A DNA stretch of 64,000 bases, from positions 35,819 to 99,818 of the forward strand of contig JAZQAG010000007.1 of NCBI GenBank assembly GCA_045545095.1, in the 5' to 3' direction. Shown in pieces: positions 25,266-34,988 of this stretch; the first letter of the stretch is position 1, and the number at the start of each line of letters is the position of its first letter. A program made the position numbers and the translations under genes. The notes beneath the pieces were generated by a model, which was not told where the DNA came from, searched no databases, and was given only the letters and a program-made list of their open reading frames with translations. Source of the DNA: Phocaeicola_A sp045545095. GTDB lineage: Bacteria; Bacteroidota; Bacteroidia; Bacteroidales; Bacteroidaceae.

Positions 25266-27596
25266 ATGAAGAACCACTTAAAATTATGGGGACTGGCATC
25301 CTTATTAGGAATGACCGCCCTGAATGCAACAGCACAGATTCCACAAAAGGTGGAAAGTTTCCCTATCAGCAGCGTGCAGCTGACGAAAAGTCCGTTCAAA
25401 CATGCCGAGGAGATGGACATACAGTACCTGTTGGGCATCAACCCTGACCGGTTGTTGGCTCCCTACCTGAAAGAGGCCGGACTTACTCCTAAGGCAGACA
25501 ACTATACCAACTGGGAAAATACAGGACTTGACGGACACATCGGTGGACACTACGTATCGGCATTGGCCTATATGTATGCTTCGACCGGTAATGAGGAAAT
25601 CAAGCGCCGATTAGACTACATGATCAGTGAACTGAAGCGTTGTCAAGACAAGGACGGATACCTGAGCGGTGTGTCCAATGGCCGGCAGATATGGAAGGAA
25701 ATCAAGGAAGGTAATATCCGGGCTTCGGGCTTCGGATTGAACGACCGATGGGTGCCCCTGTACAACATCCATAAGATTTATGCCGGTCTTCGCGACGCTT
25801 ATCTCCATGCCGGCAGTAAGGATGCCAAGGAGATGCTCATCAAACTGACCGACTGGATGATCCGCCTTGTAGAGAACCTGAGCGAGGCTCAGATGCAAGA
25901 TATGCTACGAAGTGAACATGGTGGTTTGAATGAGACATTTGCTGATGTGGCAGCTATCACTGGTGACGAACGTTACCTGAAACTGGCTCACAAATTCTCG
26001 CACAACTTGGTACTGGAGCCTTTGCTCAAGAAGGAAGACCGTCTGACAGGCATGCATGCCAACACACAGATACCAAAGGTTATCGGATACAAGCGGATGG
26101 CCGACTTGGAAGGTAATACAGACTGGAGCGAGGCAGCCCACTACTTCTGGGAAACCGTAGTAGAACGCCGAAGCATCAGCATCGGTGGAAACAGCGTGCG
26201 CGAACACTTCCACCCTGATACCGACTTCAGCAGTATGCTTACCAGTGAACAAGGCCCTGAGACATGTAATACTTACAACATGTTGCGCCTTACCAAGATG
26301 CTTTACGAGACAAGTGGCGATGCTGACTACATGAACTTCTATGAGCGGGCACTCTACAATCACATCCTCTCAACCATCAACCCCATACAGGGCGGATTCG
26401 TATATTTCACTCCCATGCGTTCAGGTCACTACCGCGTCTATTCACAACCGCAGACGAGTTTCTGGTGTTGTGTAGGTTCCGGCATGGAGAACCACGCCCG
26501 TTATGGTGAAATGATTTACGGGCACAAGGATGCCAACCTCTACGTAAACCTTTTCATCCCTTCTACCCTGCAATGGAATGGTACCACCATCGAACAGCAG
26601 ACTGCTTTCCCCGAAGAGGAAGGGACAACCCTTGTCATCACTCCCAAGAAAAGCAAGCAGCAGTTCGCACTAAATGTGCGCGTGCCTGAATGGTTGAAAC
26701 AGGGCGACATGAAGTTCACTGTCAACGGAAAGGCTGAACAACCTGCCGTAAAGGATGGGTATGCCACTATCAACCGTACGTGGCAGAAGGGTGACAAGGT
26801 ACACATCAGCCTCCCGATGAATCTGCACGTAATGGGCTTGCCTGACGGCTCGGCCAACTACTCCATTATGTATGGCCCCATCGTACTGGGTGCATCGCTT
26901 GGCAAACAGGCTCAGGACGGTATGTATGCCGACGATAGCCGGGGCGGCCACATTGCTGGTGGTCCTCGTCTGCCTTTGCAAGATATGCCTGTTATCGTAG
27001 GTGAAAAGGATGAAATCATCTCACATATCCAAAAGGTTGCAGGCCAGCCGCTGACCTTCAAGCTGGGTGGCGTATATCCCGCCAACTACGAAGGTATGAC
27101 TCTGCGTCCTTTCTACAGTCTCCACGAATGCCGCTATATGGTCTATTGGCCACTTATCTCCAAGGAGGAATTGGCTGCCCGCCAAGAGCGTTTGGCCCGC
27201 GAAGAGCAGGAGCGTCTGGCATTGGATGCCATCACTACAGACAAGGTTATATGTGGTGAGCAACAGCCTGAGAGCGACCATTTTGTAAAAATGGAACAGA
27301 GCAATGCCGATGATGACGAAGGTATCCATTGGCGTGAAACTCGCGAATGGTTCAGTTATCAGATGAAAACTCACGGACAACAACCGGTCAAGGTGCGTAT
27401 CTTGTTCCGTCCTGAAAACCGTCGGGATGCCCGCATCTATGTAAATGATATCGAAATAGGTACACTGACCAACCAACGTGTAGCCGAATTTGAAATCCCT
27501 GTTGACCTGCGTTCACAAGAGGTCCTGACCATTAAGGTTGGCAAGGGCGAAGGCCGTATCACCCCACATATTTACGAAGTACGGTTGGTGAAATAA
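25266..27596 (+). CDS. GH146/GH127-type beta-L-arabinofuranosidase
   Basis: 776 residues, signal peptide MKNHLKLWGLASLLGMTALN then ATAQ. An alpha/alpha barrel (about 30-460) carries VPLYNIHKIYAGLRDAY, SEHGGLNETFADVAAITGD and TGMHANTQIPKVIGYKR. The zinc/cysteine active centre is complete: C334 in EQGPETCNTYN and C401/C402 in FWCCVGSGMENH. In this enzyme clan a cysteine bound to zinc is the nucleophile. Beta-sandwich domains complete the C-terminus. It releases beta-L-arabinofuranose, as found in pectic side chains and hydroxyproline-rich glycoproteins. It agrees with the arabinose-type transporter and regulator at 8.4-10.8 kb, though it is transcribed separately. A terminator follows. Confidence 0.9.
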   Translation: MKNHLKLWGLASLLGMTALNATAQIPQKVESFPISSVQLTKSPFKHAEEMDIQYLLGINPDRLLAPYLKEAGLTPKADNYTNWENTGLDGHIGGHYVSALAYMYASTGNEEIKRRLDYMISELKRCQDKDGYLSGVSNGRQIWKEIKEGNIRASGFGLNDRWVPLYNIHKIYAGLRDAYLHAGSKDAKEMLIKLTDWMIRLVENLSEAQMQDMLRSEHGGLNETFADVAAITGDERYLKLAHKFSHNLVLEPLLKKEDRLTGMHANTQIPKVIGYKRMADLEGNTDWSEAAHYFWETVVERRSISIGGNSVREHFHPDTDFSSMLTSEQGPETCNTYNMLRLTKMLYETSGDADYMNFYERALYNHILSTINPIQGGFVYFTPMRSGHYRVYSQPQTSFWCCVGSGMENHARYGEMIYGHKDANLYVNLFIPSTLQWNGTTIEQQTAFPEEEGTTLVITPKKSKQQFALNVRVPEWLKQGDMKFTVNGKAEQPAVKDGYATINRTWQKGDKVHISLPMNLHVMGLPDGSANYSIMYGPIVLGASLGKQAQDGMYADDSRGGHIAGGPRLPLQDMPVIVGEKDEIISHIQKVAGQPLTFKLGGVYPANYEGMTLRPFYSLHECRYMVYWPLISKEELAARQERLAREEQERLALDAITTDKVICGEQQPESDHFVKMEQSNADDDEGIHWRETREWFSYQMKTHGQQPVKVRILFRPENRRDARIYVNDIEIGTLTNQRVAEFEIPVDLRSQEVLTIKVGKGEGRITPHIYEVRLVK

Positions 27597-27620
27597 GCGG
27601 TAAATATATACGCAAAATAT

Positions 27621-27658
27621 AGAATGCCATTCTTTCATTGGAAGAATGGCATTCTTTT
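27621..27658. terminator. Terminator after GH146
   Basis: AGAATGCCATTCTT (27621-27634) pairs with AAGAATGGCATTCT (27642-27655), followed by TTTT. It may also serve the convergent acyltransferase gene. Confidence 0.8.
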
Positions 27659-27707
27659 AATAGCAAAAATCATATTCCTCAATTGCAACAGGCATCAGCA
27701 TTATTTT

Positions 27708-28916
27708 TTATGATTTGCTGCCGAAACATTTTTTCTGCAACCATTGGCGTATGGGCAAATCATATAGTCTGTACGTTGCATAAGCTACCATAAGGCTGAG
27801 GATAAAAGTACAGACTGCAATATACAGATGTGTGGAAGGCGAAGCCTCAGGATGGGTTGCTATCCACTGGACCTGCATGTGTACCAATGGGTAATGAGTT
27901 ATATAAAGCGGGTATGATATATCGCCAAGAAACTTATTGATGGCCGACGAACGTCCATCGGTGACACTACTTCCTGCTCCTATGGAAACTATGAGAGGAA
28001 GGACAAAGAGAATGATGACCAGGTTATAGACACCATTTATCCACATGTCATTACCTGCATCGCCTCCCAACCGAGGCACCAGCATGATAGTTGCAATGGC
28101 TAACGAACACCACCAGAAGGCTCCCTTTACCCGCAATGTCCATCCCATACGTGAAAGCAAAAGACCTGCGAAGAAGGGATAAAGCAAACGGGTAAGACCT
28201 ACCTGCAGATGTTCTGGGTCAGTACTCCATCCACCAATGACAGTGTATTGCATCAGCGGGTCGCGCGTGGCAAGAAATCCGAAAAGGTCAATCTGCAGAC
28301 ACAGCATCACCGTGAGGATAGCAAATAACCCTACACATATACCTAATAACAGACGGGAAAAATGGCGGAACACCAATGCATATAGGATATTTGCCAGATA
28401 TTCCCATTGCAGCGACCATGTAGGACCGTTTAATGGATTGGTCTCCCCCCATCCACGCACCTCCAGACAATCAGGTACAGGAATCATGGTAAAACTCCAC
28501 AACATAGCCAACACGACCATCCACCAAGGAGTTGTGGATATACCAGGAAAAACATCGCATTGTTGAAAATAGAAAAGCAATGCACCTATCACCGAACCAC
28601 AGATAACCATGGGATGCAGGCGCACCAAACGACGCTTGAAGAAGTTCCATAACGTAAAATATCCTTTACCCTTGTTTGTGTCAGTTATATTCGATTGAGC
28701 TTTCTTCCAACGGTCATCATAAGCATACCCGATGACAAATCCCGAAAGGACAAAAAAGAAATCAACAGCCAAATAACCATGATTCAGTGGATGGGCTGCT
28801 CCCAAGCCAAAATGACTTTCGCAAAGGTGATAAACCAGAACCAATATGGCGGCTACACCACGCAATCCATCCAATATCTCATAACGGGGCTTGGATTGCA
28901 GATAGTTGTTTCCCAT
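27708..28916 (-). CDS. Acyltransferase family 3 membrane O-acyltransferase
   Basis: 402 residues with about 10 membrane spans. The family start YEILDGLRGVAAILVLVYHL carries the catalytic-type histidine after the first span. Next come DFFFVLSGFVIGYAYDDRW, FKRRLVRLHPM and NGPTWSLQWEYLANILY. OafA/YrhL-type enzymes transfer acetyl or other acyl groups to sugars at the inner membrane. The ATG at 28916 was chosen because the upstream extension begins with TTG and overlaps the -7 box. It interrupts the run of glycosidases and could decorate surface glycan, but no gene next to it says which. Confidence 0.88.
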   Translation of the reverse strand: MGNNYLQSKPRYEILDGLRGVAAILVLVYHLCESHFGLGAAHPLNHGYLAVDFFFVLSGFVIGYAYDDRWKKAQSNITDTNKGKGYFTLWNFFKRRLVRLHPMVICGSVIGALLFYFQQCDVFPGISTTPWWMVVLAMLWSFTMIPVPDCLEVRGWGETNPLNGPTWSLQWEYLANILYALVFRHFSRLLLGICVGLFAILTVMLCLQIDLFGFLATRDPLMQYTVIGGWSTDPEHLQVGLTRLLYPFFAGLLLSRMGWTLRVKGAFWWCSLAIATIMLVPRLGGDAGNDMWINGVYNLVIILFVLPLIVSIGAGSSVTDGRSSAINKFLGDISYPLYITHYPLVHMQVQWIATHPEASPSTHLYIAVCTFILSLMVAYATYRLYDLPIRQWLQKKCFGSKS

Positions 28917-28958
28917 ATTTTTTAATGCTTGTGATAGATAAAGTTTCAAATACGCGGG

Positions 28959-28966
28959 CAAAGGTA
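28959..28966 (-). promoter_or_regulatory. -7 promoter element of the acyltransferase gene
   Basis: Minus strand TACCTTTG (28966-28959), 42 bp before the ATG at 28916. No good -33 box seen. Confidence 0.5.
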
Positions 28967-29052
28967 CGACAAATAATTGTCCATGTAATGTATATTATCA
29001 ACTTATTTTCAAAAAACTGTCACAAAGCAAGGGATAGTCGGAAGAAAATATT

Positions 29053-29060
29053 TACTTTTG
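29053..29060 (+). promoter_or_regulatory. -7 promoter element of the double GH43 gene
   Basis: TACTTTTG matches TAnnTTTG, 56 bp before the ATG at 29117. No good -33 box seen. Confidence 0.5.
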
Positions 29061-29116
29061 CAAACGAGTAAAAAATCGGCATGAAATAACTATAACCATA
29101 TAACAATTTCCTCAAC

Positions 29117-31096
29117 ATGAAAAAACAGACATTGGCTATCGCACTCGGTCTGATGAGTGCAAGTGCTATGGCACAAATCATTCCTAATGGTGAGCCTTAC
29201 CGTTGGAATGCCACCCAAAATCCTATTGTTACTCACAAACATACGGCCGACCCGGCAGCATTGGTCAAGGGTGATACCCTATTCCTATATACAGGTGTCG
29301 ATTTTGCCGGCAATCAGAGCGGCTACAAGATGCACGAATGGGCCTTGTTCACCACCACCGACATGCGTACATGGACAGAACATAAGAGCCCGTTGCATGT
29401 GGATGAATTCAAGTGGCAAAACTCTCATGCCGCATATGCCGGGCATGTGGCCGAGAAGGATGGGAAATATTACTTCTATGTATCTACCAACTGGTGTGGC
29501 ATCGGAGTAGCCGTGGCCGATTCCCCTTACGGACCTTTCAAGGATGCCATAGAAAAGCCGTTGCTCACCAACGCCAATTGTCCCGGTACTGACCACTCAT
29601 GGGCTTGCATCGACCCTGCCATCTATCAGGATGACGAGGGAAATGCTTGGATATATTGGGGCAACCGCCGTTGCTTCATGGCCAAACTGAAACCCAATAT
29701 GATAGAGATTGATGGCGAGGTGAAGGACATTACTCCGACGGGAAGCAACTTTACCGAAGCTCCGTGGCTGCACAAGCACAATGGGAAATACTACCTGACT
29801 TTTGCACAAGGCTGGCCAGAGAAATTAGGCTATGCCGTGAGTGACTCACCCGAAGGTCCGTTTGAGTACAAGGGAATCTTCTCGGAGATAGCAGGAAACA
29901 GTAACACCACCCACCCCTCCATTGTAGAGTTCAAGGGTAAGACCATCCTCTTTACCCACAATGGCGGCCTTCATGCAGGAACCAGCTATTCACGTTCGGT
30001 GTGTGCACAAGAGTTGAAATATGACAAGGAAGGAAATATCCTGAAGTGCGATATCACCACCGATGGAGTACCCTATATGCAAGCATATTATGACCGCAAG
30101 GCTCAGGAAGAGAAAGCTGTCAAGAAGATGGAGAGTAAAATGGGCGCTTACCTGATGGTCTATCACAAAGATGCCGACCATGGCCTGCACATGGCCATCA
30201 GTTATGATGGTTACGAATTCATCGCATTGAACAACGACAAGCCCCTTATTGCCGGCGATACCATTGCCGAGCAGAAAGGAATCCGCGACCCACATATTTT
30301 CCGTGGTCCGGACGGAGCTTTCTATTTGGCCATGACAGACCTCCACGTCTTTGGAGTACGTGACGGTTACCGTACCACCGAGTGGGAACGTGATGGAAAG
30401 AAATATGGATGGGGCAACAACCGTGGTCTCGTACTGATGAAGAGTACTGACCTGAAACATTGGACACGTACCAACCTCGACTTCCAGAAGTTAGGTGGCG
30501 AATGGAGCGAAGTAGGATGCGTATGGGCACCCGAAACATGCTACGATGAAGAAAAGGGCAAACTTTTCCTGCATTTCACCACCCGTACCGGAAACGGACG
30601 CAACCGCATCTATTACGTTTATATGAATGATGATTTCACCCGGATGGAAGGTGAGCCCAAATTGCTTTTTGAAGCCCCTGACAGGAAATACAATGTCATT
30701 GATAGCGACATCATGTACCACGACGGCACCTATCACCTCTACTATGTGTCGCACGAAGGTACAGCAACCATCAAGCATGCCACCTCTCCCGCCATCAATG
30801 GCCCCTATACGATGGACGAGAACTACTACGATGGAGTACGTTCCGGACACGAAGCTCCCAATTGCTGGAAGCGTATTGGAGAAGACAGTTGGGTAGTGAT
30901 GCACGACAATTACCACATCCGTCCCCACAACTTTGGTTTCACCGAAACAAAGGACTTTATCCATTATACCCCATTAGGCTACTTCGGCGAAGGTAAGATG
31001 ACTCGCACAAACTTCAGCGAACAGAAGCACGGAGCCGTCATCCATATCACCAAGAAAGAAGCCCGTATGTTGGAGAAGTTCTGGAATAACAAGTAA
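29117..31096 (+). CDS. Secreted glycosidase with two GH43-like propellers
   Basis: 659 residues. Signal peptide MKKQTLAIALGLMSASAMAQ. The first propeller (about 30-325) has base D45 in HTADPAALV, a central aspartate in ACIDPAIYQDDEG and acid glutamate in NFTEAPWLHKH. These are the full GH43 triad. The second propeller (about 340-655) has D391 in GIRDPHIFRGPDG, a glutamate in VWAPETCYDEE and an aspartate in VIDSDIMYHDG, again apparently complete. Family 43 contains arabinofuranosidases, xylosidases and galactanases. Two active domains in one chain could cut two different linkages on one branched side chain. It is transcribed alone from the promoter at 29053. Confidence 0.85.
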   Translation: MKKQTLAIALGLMSASAMAQIIPNGEPYRWNATQNPIVTHKHTADPAALVKGDTLFLYTGVDFAGNQSGYKMHEWALFTTTDMRTWTEHKSPLHVDEFKWQNSHAAYAGHVAEKDGKYYFYVSTNWCGIGVAVADSPYGPFKDAIEKPLLTNANCPGTDHSWACIDPAIYQDDEGNAWIYWGNRRCFMAKLKPNMIEIDGEVKDITPTGSNFTEAPWLHKHNGKYYLTFAQGWPEKLGYAVSDSPEGPFEYKGIFSEIAGNSNTTHPSIVEFKGKTILFTHNGGLHAGTSYSRSVCAQELKYDKEGNILKCDITTDGVPYMQAYYDRKAQEEKAVKKMESKMGAYLMVYHKDADHGLHMAISYDGYEFIALNNDKPLIAGDTIAEQKGIRDPHIFRGPDGAFYLAMTDLHVFGVRDGYRTTEWERDGKKYGWGNNRGLVLMKSTDLKHWTRTNLDFQKLGGEWSEVGCVWAPETCYDEEKGKLFLHFTTRTGNGRNRIYYVYMNDDFTRMEGEPKLLFEAPDRKYNVIDSDIMYHDGTYHLYYVSHEGTATIKHATSPAINGPYTMDENYYDGVRSGHEAPNCWKRIGEDSWVVMHDNYHIRPHNFGFTETKDFIHYTPLGYFGEGKMTRTNFSEQKHGAVIHITKKEARMLEKFWNNK

Positions 31097-31118
31097 CCCC
31101 ATAGTACCATATATATAC

Positions 31119-31165
31119 AAGCCCGCCCAAGAGCTATCGATACTCGGATGCCCTTGGCGAGGCTT
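31119..31165. terminator. Imperfect GC-rich hairpin between GH43 and the polysaccharide locus
   Basis: AAGCCCGCCCAAGAGC (31119-31134) pairs imperfectly (about 13 of 16) with GCCCTTGGCGAGGCTT (31150-31165). It sits between convergent genes. A T tract is lacking, so the terminator role is tentative. Confidence 0.4.
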
Positions 31166-31191
31166 GGTTGGGTATTGAGAAGAAGATTATT

Positions 31192-32298
31192 CTACATATC
31201 ATATACCTCCATTGTCTTTAGAGCAATAGTATTCCAATTATACTCATCCATATTGTACGTTACTAGTTTTGATTTCTCTTTTACAATCTGTCGCAATTTT
31301 TCGGTTAATTGCTCTATATTACCAGTTTCGAAATAAAATTTCTCATCTAATCCAACTTCCAAATTCGCTGGTATATTACTGACTATTACAGGTAATCCAT
31401 AACTCATCGCCTCCAATAAAGCTATAGGTAATCCTTCGTGAGACGATGGAAGTACAAAGCAACGTGCATGAGTCAGCAGCGAATGTAGTTTACGACCTTT
31501 CACAAATCCAGTCAGTACTACTCCAGCCCTGCGTGCCCGCTCCTTCAACGAACGTGAATAGTCATCCTCAAAGTCCGTATCACCTGCCAATACCAATTTA
31601 ATTTCTGAGGCAATTGAGTTCTTCTCTCTCCATTCTTCACTCTTCATTTTCTCAAACGCCTCCACCAAATGGTGCAAATTCTTCTCCGGCACAAAGCGGC
31701 ACATGCCCAAAATGTACTTTTCCTCTTCAATGCCCAATTCCTTGAAATATTCAGGATAATCTGTTAATTTAGGTTTCGGCACCCCATTATATATAAGGTG
31801 TGCATCACACCTCCCATATTTGCGCACTATCAGGTCGTTAATTACCTCTGAGATGACAATTATCCTATTGGCAAACTTACATCCCATTCGTTCACCTAAC
31901 CTTAAAATCGTTTTGGCCATTGTGCCCCATTTGTCGCGATCATAGTCAGGGCCATGATGTGTGAACACAACTTTCATACCGAGCAGGCGTGCATACGGAG
32001 TCAACAAAGCTGGTCCGATAGCATGGATATGCAGTACATCAGCCCCTAAACGTTTAGCCCTATTGATGGCACGGAATGTATGGATGATAGCCTCAAACGA
32101 CTTTTTCTTTGGAGTTTCCACATCCACTAGTTTCACTCCGTTCCATTCCGTCAGCGAGTCATGCACATAACTTTTCCTTCGGATGATGGTCACCTCATGC
32201 CCCATCCGTACAATGCGAGGAAACAGTTCCTCGCAATGCGTCTCTACCCCCCCCATAACATCTGGGATTCCCCGAGTGCCGGTAACAACAATTTTCAT
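31192..32298 (-). CDS. Glycosyltransferase family 4
   Basis: 368 residues. It begins MKIVVTGTRGIPDVMGGVET, the start typical of capsule GT4 enzymes of the rhamnosyltransferase (DUF1972) type. The nucleotide-sugar half carries GMCRFVPEKNLHHLVEAF, VVLTGFVKGRKLHSLL and the E-x7-E signature SSHEGLPIALLEAMSYGLPV. It adds one sugar of the repeat unit on the cytoplasmic face. It is the last gene of the locus, 13 bp after the radical SAM gene. Donor and acceptor are unknown. Confidence 0.9.
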   Translation of the reverse strand: MKIVVTGTRGIPDVMGGVETHCEELFPRIVRMGHEVTIIRRKSYVHDSLTEWNGVKLVDVETPKKKSFEAIIHTFRAINRAKRLGADVLHIHAIGPALLTPYARLLGMKVVFTHHGPDYDRDKWGTMAKTILRLGERMGCKFANRIIVISEVINDLIVRKYGRCDAHLIYNGVPKPKLTDYPEYFKELGIEEEKYILGMCRFVPEKNLHHLVEAFEKMKSEEWREKNSIASEIKLVLAGDTDFEDDYSRSLKERARRAGVVLTGFVKGRKLHSLLTHARCFVLPSSHEGLPIALLEAMSYGLPVIVSNIPANLEVGLDEKFYFETGNIEQLTEKLRQIVKEKSKLVTYNMDEYNWNTIALKTMEVYDM

Positions 32299-32311
32299 AA
32301 AACCGTATGGT

Positions 32312-33523
32312 TTACTTTATCTCAATATCTCTGTCCGTTTCGGCCACAGTAGCCTCATATCCCTGTCCTGCCACATCCGCATTCACAATGTCCTCGCCGC
32401 GTTTGCCACGGAGAGCCTCTTTCGAGTCAGCTGAGAGGCCATTGTTGATGACCGCATTCACATCGCAAGTTGAGCACTTGTCCAGTTCCTCCTTAGTCAC
32501 TTTGCCATCGCGATAGTCACAGCAGACAGGATTCTCATACATCGAATACTTCATACCGAAGAGCGATTTCAGTTTATGCTTCGCGACCCACAAGGCAGGA
32601 GTGGCAATATACTTGTGCATGGCAGGAGACACCGAACCTATCATCCAGCAGTTACGGTCACAGCAACGAACCTTCTTGCGTACCTTCTCCGCTTCCGGAC
32701 TGTTCCACAGTTCATCCCACGTCTGTCGGTTCAAATTACCCATTACCTCCTTGTCCTTTGTTCCGTTGCAAGGCATCACATCTCCGTAAGGGTCTATGAA
32801 GAAAGTGTCAAAACTCATGTCGCAAGGCAACAAACGTTTCTGACCATAGATGTAATTAATCAATCCATGGTTAAAATAAGCACGAAACCATTTCTTCGGA
32901 GAATTCGACTTCAGCAATTCATTTACCAGATTCTCAAAGTTCTTTGCCACCATCGGACGATCTTTGATAATGTTCTTTGCCTCCACAAAGTAGAATGAGT
33001 TATGGAGTGAAGCTGTAGCAAACTCCATTCCCATCTCATCAGATATTTTATAAAGAGGTACCAAGTCTGGGGCATTCTTGTCCTGCACTGTCATGCCGAA
33101 GCCCACATCTTTCATTCCCATCTCACGCAGTTTCTTCAACGTCAAATATCCCCGTTGGTATCCATCGTTCAGTCCACGTATCTCATTGTTTGTCTTTTCC
33201 AATCCTTCGATAGAGATGCGAATACCTATCTGTGGAAATTCCTTGCAAAGGTCAATAATGCGGTCCGTAAAGAATCCGTTGGTAGAGATTACAATACGGT
33301 CACTTTTCTTGTACAGTTCACGTACCACGTCCTTCAAGTCAGTGCGGATAAACGGTTCACCACCTGTAATATTGGTGAAATACATTTTCGGAAGTTTCCG
33401 TATTGTTTCAATCGAGATTTCCTCCTCCGGCATCGACGGAGCCTTATAGCGGTTACACATGGAGCAACGCGCATTGCACCGGTATGTCACGATGACCGTA
33501 CCATTCAGTTTTTTTTCTGCCAT
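32312..33523 (-). CDS. Radical SAM/SPASM enzyme in the polysaccharide locus
   Basis: 403 residues. The SAM-cluster motif C16-x3-C20-x2-C23 is in TYRCNARCSMCNRYK, followed by NITGGEPFIRTDLKD and RIVISTNG. The C-terminal SPASM-like region has further cysteines: LPCDMSF, DVMPCNGTKD, RCCDRNCWM, NPVCCDYRD and DKCSTCD. These could hold auxiliary iron-sulfur clusters. Such enzymes modify peptides or sugars by radical chemistry (epimerisation, dehydrogenation, cross-linking). It lies between two GT4 genes in one transcription direction, so it probably modifies a repeat-unit precursor or an attached amino-acid group. The substrate cannot be told. Confidence 0.9.
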   Translation of the reverse strand: MAEKKLNGTVIVTYRCNARCSMCNRYKAPSMPEEEISIETIRKLPKMYFTNITGGEPFIRTDLKDVVRELYKKSDRIVISTNGFFTDRIIDLCKEFPQIGIRISIEGLEKTNNEIRGLNDGYQRGYLTLKKLREMGMKDVGFGMTVQDKNAPDLVPLYKISDEMGMEFATASLHNSFYFVEAKNIIKDRPMVAKNFENLVNELLKSNSPKKWFRAYFNHGLINYIYGQKRLLPCDMSFDTFFIDPYGDVMPCNGTKDKEVMGNLNRQTWDELWNSPEAEKVRKKVRCCDRNCWMIGSVSPAMHKYIATPALWVAKHKLKSLFGMKYSMYENPVCCDYRDGKVTKEELDKCSTCDVNAVINNGLSADSKEALRGKRGEDIVNADVAGQGYEATVAETDRDIEIK

Positions 33524-33595
33524 AAATATGATTGGGTTAAATATAAAATACGAATTTCTGCACTCCCATAGTTTGAAACTTATAAGAGAATACTC

Positions 33596-34837
33596 TCAGT
33601 TTTTTCCTACTATAGTTCCTAAAAGACTTTTCAGTTGGCTATAATGAGTTTGAGGTGAATAATCCGTTTCGACCAACTCATATCCCTGTTCCCCCATTTG
33701 TTGCATATCTTCTGGGTGTTCAAAGGCATAATTGATTTGCTTGCGGAAATCCTCTACATCAGCATACTGGAAAGTCAACCCCGTTTCATGAGGATTCACC
33801 AATTCAGGCAATGAACCAAAATCTGTCGCAATGACAGCTTTTTTATAAGCAAAACTTTCAAGGATGACATTCGGGAAATTGTCATACCATTCCGAAGGAA
33901 CTGTCGTACAGAGGCACGATTTCAGATAAGGAACAATCTCATCAAAGTTCATTCTTCCCAGAAACTCGATGCGATGTCTTTTTCCCTTCAAATATTCTTT
34001 CAATTCATCTTCATAACCATCATTCGAAAAACCGATGATTTTCAAGTTATAATCTGTCCCCTCAAAAGCCTTCACCAGTGTCATCAATCCCTTCTGTTTC
34101 TCTATACGTCCCACAAACAAGACAAACGGTTCGTATGTCACTTCCGGATTCTTTTCTTTCAGGTTAAAGAAAGTCGGTATATGGTTCAACTTCTCTGTCG
34201 GGATACCATATTCATACAGTTTGCCAAGAGTAAATGACGAAGGTACCACAAATGCATCCACCCGTTTATGTATGCCCATTATGTCATGCAGCCCTTTCGC
34301 AGCCATCTTGATAGCAGAATATACGGGTGAATTCAATACGCATTTATGTTTCACACAACTCCATCGTTTCCCTTTCAGGCAATCTTCACAAACGCCCTTT
34401 TCGTCATTATAAAACAAAGCATTCGGGCACATATACTGGAAGTCGGAGATACGGTGAACAACAGGTATCCGCAGGCTTCGTGCTGCATCAATAATGCTCG
34501 GTGAAATCTTGTTATGATATTGCATGATATACACTATATCAGGTTCTGTATCCTGCAACAAACGTTTGAATTTACTCTTTGCCTCAAACGAATAAAACAT
34601 ACGGGTGAACGATTTGAGTACAACCTTCAGGCTCTTTTTTGCTTGAGCGAAATAGACCTCGTCATCTACAATATCCAAAAAATACTTCTCGTAATCATTG
34701 GGCAGATTCCGCGAACTCTTGATGCTGAACGGTATCACCGCATGTCCTTCACGCTCAAGAATCTCCTTGATATTAAAATAATAACGCTCAGGACCACCTG
34801 AAATAAAATACCGATAATTTACTAATACTATTTTCAT
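33596..34837 (-). CDS. Glycosyltransferase family 4
   Basis: 413 residues from MKIVLVNYRYFISGGPERY. The middle holds a cysteine-rich insert (YMCPNALFYNDE, GVCEDCLKGKRWSC, KHKC) seen in some capsule GT4 enzymes. The donor half has VLFVGRIEKQKGLMTLVKAF, KIIGFSNDGYED and VPSEWYDNFPNVILESFAYK, the family's E-x7-E site. The ATG at 34837 aligns with the usual GT4 start; a longer in-frame reading adds 17 residues. It acts in repeat-unit assembly on the cytoplasmic side. Confidence 0.9.
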   Translation of the reverse strand: MKIVLVNYRYFISGGPERYYFNIKEILEREGHAVIPFSIKSSRNLPNDYEKYFLDIVDDEVYFAQAKKSLKVVLKSFTRMFYSFEAKSKFKRLLQDTEPDIVYIMQYHNKISPSIIDAARSLRIPVVHRISDFQYMCPNALFYNDEKGVCEDCLKGKRWSCVKHKCVLNSPVYSAIKMAAKGLHDIMGIHKRVDAFVVPSSFTLGKLYEYGIPTEKLNHIPTFFNLKEKNPEVTYEPFVLFVGRIEKQKGLMTLVKAFEGTDYNLKIIGFSNDGYEDELKEYLKGKRHRIEFLGRMNFDEIVPYLKSCLCTTVPSEWYDNFPNVILESFAYKKAVIATDFGSLPELVNPHETGLTFQYADVEDFRKQINYAFEHPEDMQQMGEQGYELVETDYSPQTHYSQLKSLLGTIVGKN

Positions 34838-34988
34838 TAAAGACATGAAATAAAGAGTCTGACTATATCCGATTGACAAATACAGCAAACATAATAAATA
34901 ATTACAATACTAAAGTTGCAGAGTTAGTAGCGAACACAAAAACAATCGGGAAATAATTCCCTCATATGACGCAATAGGAATTGGATAA

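Noticed and set aside
31097..31191. tRNA gene in the gap after GH43
   Set aside because: The GC-rich hairpin does not fold into a cloverleaf and lacks the T-loop consensus.
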